From positions 992,001 to 1,056,000 of the forward strand of contig OZ241348.1 of the NCBI GenBank assembly GCA_965199915.1: a stretch of 64,000 nucleotides of DNA, in the 5' to 3' direction. Source of the stretch: VXYL01 sp965199915 (lineage in GTDB: Bacteria; Pseudomonadota; Gammaproteobacteria; Pseudomonadales; Azotimanducaceae). Positions 62,210-64,000 of this stretch are shown here, piece by piece; within the stretch, counting starts at the first letter, position 1, and every line of letters begins with the position of its first letter. The notes below the pieces were generated by a model. That model was not told the origin of the DNA, did no database searches, and was given only the letters and a program-made list of their open reading frames with translations. The position numbers and the translations under genes were made by a program.

Positions 62210-62815
62210 CTATTGTTCGGCAATGAGGTCAATCTCGTGCTTCGCCAGCACATCCGGCAGGTCTGGATGGTCCGGCAACATGCCGGACTCGCCCGCTTCG
62301 AGCTTGCCAATCCCGCGATCGAACACAGCGTAGACATCCGCGCCTGTGAGCCGGGAGGCGTACAGCAGGCCATCAACATTCGCGTGTTCGGCATGAACAA
62401 CCCTTCCGAACGCACGGCCGGCAGCGTGGTTCTTCGCCTTGACCACGTCCGTCGGCGCACCGAGCAAGGTGCATCCATCGCGGCGAAGATCGAGGAGCAG
62501 CAGTCTTGTTTCTGGCGTCGACTGAATCCGTGCCCAGCCCCGCTTCGTGACTTCCACGAGCCCGATCTCCCGTCGCCGACGGCGCATGAACCGATCTCGC
62601 ACGACAGTCTCGAGAAAGGCAGTGGCGAAGTCGGGGGAGGCATAGAGGACCGTGTAGGCGTCGTCCTTGCGACAGAAACGGGAGTCGGCTGGTGTAATTC
62701 CCAGCGCCGACGTCAGATGGCGACGCTGCATGATCCTGTAGCTCGGTGGAAGCTCGGCTTCCTTGAGCACAGCCTCGATCCGGTCTTGCGGATAGACATT
62801 CGCCCTTGACTTCAT
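62210..62815 (-). CDS. RES-domain toxin (NAD+-degrading type)
   Basis: 201 residues. The RES fold residues are recognisable: SYRIMQRRH (Arg), LYASPDFATAFLETVVRDR (Tyr/Glu region) and GLLYASRLTG (Ser). RES toxins such as MbcT and Res deplete NAD+. ATG 62815 overlaps the stop of the preceding gene (ATGA). Usual partners are Xre/DUF2384 antitoxins; here the coupled gene is a different, ribbon-helix-helix-like protein, while a DUF2384-like gene lies one gene further upstream. Confidence 0.85.
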   Translation of the reverse strand: MKSRANVYPQDRIEAVLKEAELPPSYRIMQRRHLTSALGITPADSRFCRKDDAYTVLYASPDFATAFLETVVRDRFMRRRRREIGLVEVTKRGWARIQSTPETRLLLLDLRRDGCTLLGAPTDVVKAKNHAAGRAFGRVVHAEHANVDGLLYASRLTGADVYAVFDRGIGKLEAGESGMLPDHPDLPDVLAKHEIDLIAEQ

Positions 62816-63411
62816 GGTGTTCGCGCCGATTGCCGCCGAGCGGGTACTTGAATTCGCCCACGACGGCCGGGATGCGCTGCCTGCTCCTTATTGCGCCACT
62901 CGAAATCCACGTCCAGCGAGGCGCCGATGTCCTTCGCCAGAGCGACTATGGCGTTGGCGGCGGCGTTGGCGTTCACGCCTTGGTAGGAGAGTCCGGCTTG
63001 CGGCAGGTGCCTATAGCCGTCGTCGCCCTTCTCTTGCGGGACGATGTTCACGGCGCACCGCCGCCTGAGCTCCTCGAAGTCGCCATAGTGCTCCTTCGCC
63101 CGCATGAGCATGAGGCGAAGCACGTTGTTCCAGTTGGACTTGACGGACTGACCATCGATGGACGCAGCCAACATCCGCGTGTGCTTCACGTCCGGCAACG
63201 GCCCGTTTGGGCCGAATGTCATGGTTGGAACGTCGACCTTCAGCGCGGGCGGCAGCGTCGGGCGCGTCTCCACGCTCTGCTCTTCCGTCGGCCCCGACCG
63301 GTCGAGCGCATCGAGCGCTCGCACGATCACCGAGTCAGGGGTGTCAACCAGTGGTCTCGCGTGCTGCTGCAGGCGCTCGAAAGTGCTCTGCTCAATGGCT
63401 ATTTGCCGCAT
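62812..63411 (-). CDS. Putative RHH-type partner protein coupled to the RES toxin
   Basis: 199 residues. The N-terminus (IAIEQSTFERLQQHARPLVD, TPDSVIVRALDAL) looks like a beta strand plus two helices, as in ribbon-helix-helix proteins such as SeqA. The C-terminal half (SVKSNWNNVLRLMLMRAKEH, NIVPQEKGDDGYRHLPQAGL, NANAAANAIVALAKDIGASL) resembles a conserved domain of SeqA-like/T4SS-associated hypothetical proteins. The last ~15 residues are arginine-rich and may reflect a late frameshift. Strong promoter upstream; GGAGG seven bases before the ATG. Probably antitoxin and autoregulator (inference from position). Confidence 0.6.
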   Translation of the reverse strand: MRQIAIEQSTFERLQQHARPLVDTPDSVIVRALDALDRSGPTEEQSVETRPTLPPALKVDVPTMTFGPNGPLPDVKHTRMLAASIDGQSVKSNWNNVLRLMLMRAKEHYGDFEELRRRCAVNIVPQEKGDDGYRHLPQAGLSYQGVNANAAANAIVALAKDIGASLDVDFEWRNKEQAAHPGRRGRIQVPARRQSARTP

Positions 63412-63437
63412 GTGGAAGCCTCCATATGATTTATGAA

Positions 63438-63466
63438 ATTATACTAGAATATGTCCACCAGTACAA
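63438..63466 (-). promoter_or_regulatory. Strong sigma-70-type promoter of the RES operon
   Basis: On the minus strand TTGTAC (63461-63466), a 17-base spacer, and a perfect TATAAT (63438-63443), then 26 bases to the ATG with GGAGG in between. The patch is AT-rich compared with its surroundings. Confidence 0.75.
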
Positions 63467-63576
63467 CGCCGCGACATTTTCCGCTGAAGGAGGTGTGGCG
63501 GTGGTTCGGCGCCGGACGAACGCCCGCGCTGGTTCCCGCACGTCTACTGCGGACGCGCCGAAGCCCAAGGCCGCAT

Positions 63577-63617
63577 GAGCACAGCCTCGATCCGGTCTTG
63601 CGACTAGACAATCCCAG
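63577..63617 (-). pseudogene. Remnant of a second RES gene start
   Basis: 26 bases ending at 63602 are identical to the start of the RES gene at 62765-62790, and the similarity continues upstream (TAGACAATCCC against TAGACATTCGCC). It follows directly after the stop of the DUF2384-like antitoxin, where a RES toxin should begin. An in-frame TAG and loss of everything downstream show it is dead. Confidence 0.7.
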
Positions 63618-63995
63618 TCACGTGAAGGTCGTGCCGAACCCGGGAGCAGCGTTCAGGACGTCGTCAGCGCGACCATCCAGCAGCTTGTCGAGGGGGCGTG
63701 CGGCCTCGTCGGCGAAGGGCCACTCCTGGGTCAGAAACGTCCACGCTAGTTCAGGGTCGCCAATGCAGTCCAGAACCCGCGCAAGACTCGGCACAACCTT
63801 GCCCGGGCCGAGAATCTGCGCCGCGGGGATCGACAGGCCGCGCTTGGTCGACTTCCAAGCCAGGAGCGTTCCCTTCGCCGTCCAGTCGTAGACCGTTGTG
63901 CGCGAGACCTCCAAGCGCTCGGCGGCCTCCGAAACGCCGATGAGCTCCCGCCCCTTCGACCGCCGAACGACGAATGGCTCAAGCGGTGCCGGCAC
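63618..63995 (-). CDS. Xre/MbcA/ParS-type (DUF2384-like) antitoxin, possibly cut by window edge
   Basis: 125 residues visible. An HTH (LIGVSEAAERLEVSRTTVYD, WTAKGTLLAWKS) resembling an excisionase or helix-turn-helix-17 fold is followed by IGDPELAWTFLTQEW and RPLDKLLDGRADDVLNAAPG. The latter is the toxin-binding tail of DUF2384 antitoxins that neutralise RES toxins. GTG 63995 is the first start in the window but the frame continues to the edge. Its own RES toxin has been reduced to a remnant immediately downstream, so it may act on the intact RES toxin in trans. Confidence 0.6.
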   Translation of the reverse strand: MPAPLEPFVVRRSKGRELIGVSEAAERLEVSRTTVYDWTAKGTLLAWKSTKRGLSIPAAQILGPGKVVPSLARVLDCIGDPELAWTFLTQEWPFADEAARPLDKLLDGRADDVLNAAPGFGTTFT

Positions 63996-64000
63996 CGGGA

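Overview
The window is high-GC, gene-dense bacterial chromosome. The gene order points to a gammaproteobacterium: proB-obg-rpmA-rplU diverging from ispB, murJ diverging from a TTG-started rpsT, and pilin-pilB-pilC-pilD-coaE. selB lies next to a selenocysteine tRNA gene. Core genes are compact, with repeated ATGA/GTGA overlaps. Accessory genes, insertion sequences and short palindromic repeats sit between the core blocks.

1-15.8 kb: a minus-strand array of five large paralogous membrane proteins with a GT-C glycosyltransferase look (the first is cut by the window edge). Their C-termini carry one or two copies of an unnamed ~100-residue domain with a conserved Cys pair. Interleaved are a Na+/solute symporter with its DUF4212 small subunit, a pterin carbinolamine dehydratase, and a plus-strand Fic AMPylase. 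A ~3.6 kb block (symporter start - DUF4212 - membrane protein - Fic) is tandemly duplicated, and a deletion has fused a broken Fic to a broken symporter at 11,648. One paralog carries two long G tracts (10 and 9 G in the coding strand) that look like a phase-variation switch.

15.8-27 kb: a CTAG-flanked MITE next to a complete IS5-type element (-1 frameshift), then selB, tRNA-Sec, a GCS2-type ligase, an aspartoacylase-family hydrolase, a Uma2 relic, topA, and a complete ISKra4-type element with a perfect 9-bp target duplication.

27-38 kb: small membrane proteins (SxtJ-like, DUF5989), a FemAB/GNAT-like protein, a DUF3014 protein, asnS, lipA, an M17 aminopeptidase, an exported protein of unknown function, an M23 peptidase relic, cysS and a vapBC toxin-antitoxin pair.

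38-52.6 kb: core block with an orphan polyamine-type ABC permease and binding protein, murJ, rpsT, proB, obg, rpmA, rplU, ispB, two type IV pilins, pilB, pilC, pilD and coaE.

52.6-64 kb: a defence-like island. It holds a 1380-residue Type IIG-like methylase-nuclease and a 1055-residue PLD-SNF2 helicase with an AAA+/DUF4143 ATPase between them. Beyond lie a RES-domain toxin with an unusual partner, a remnant of a second RES gene, and a DUF2384-like antitoxin at the right edge.

A dispersed palindromic repeat (core GAGTTTGC-NN-GCAAACTC plus a GCGCCC/GGGCGC hairpin) occurs seven times. Six copies are intergenic, often beside truncated gene sets; one is read through in frame inside the methylase gene.
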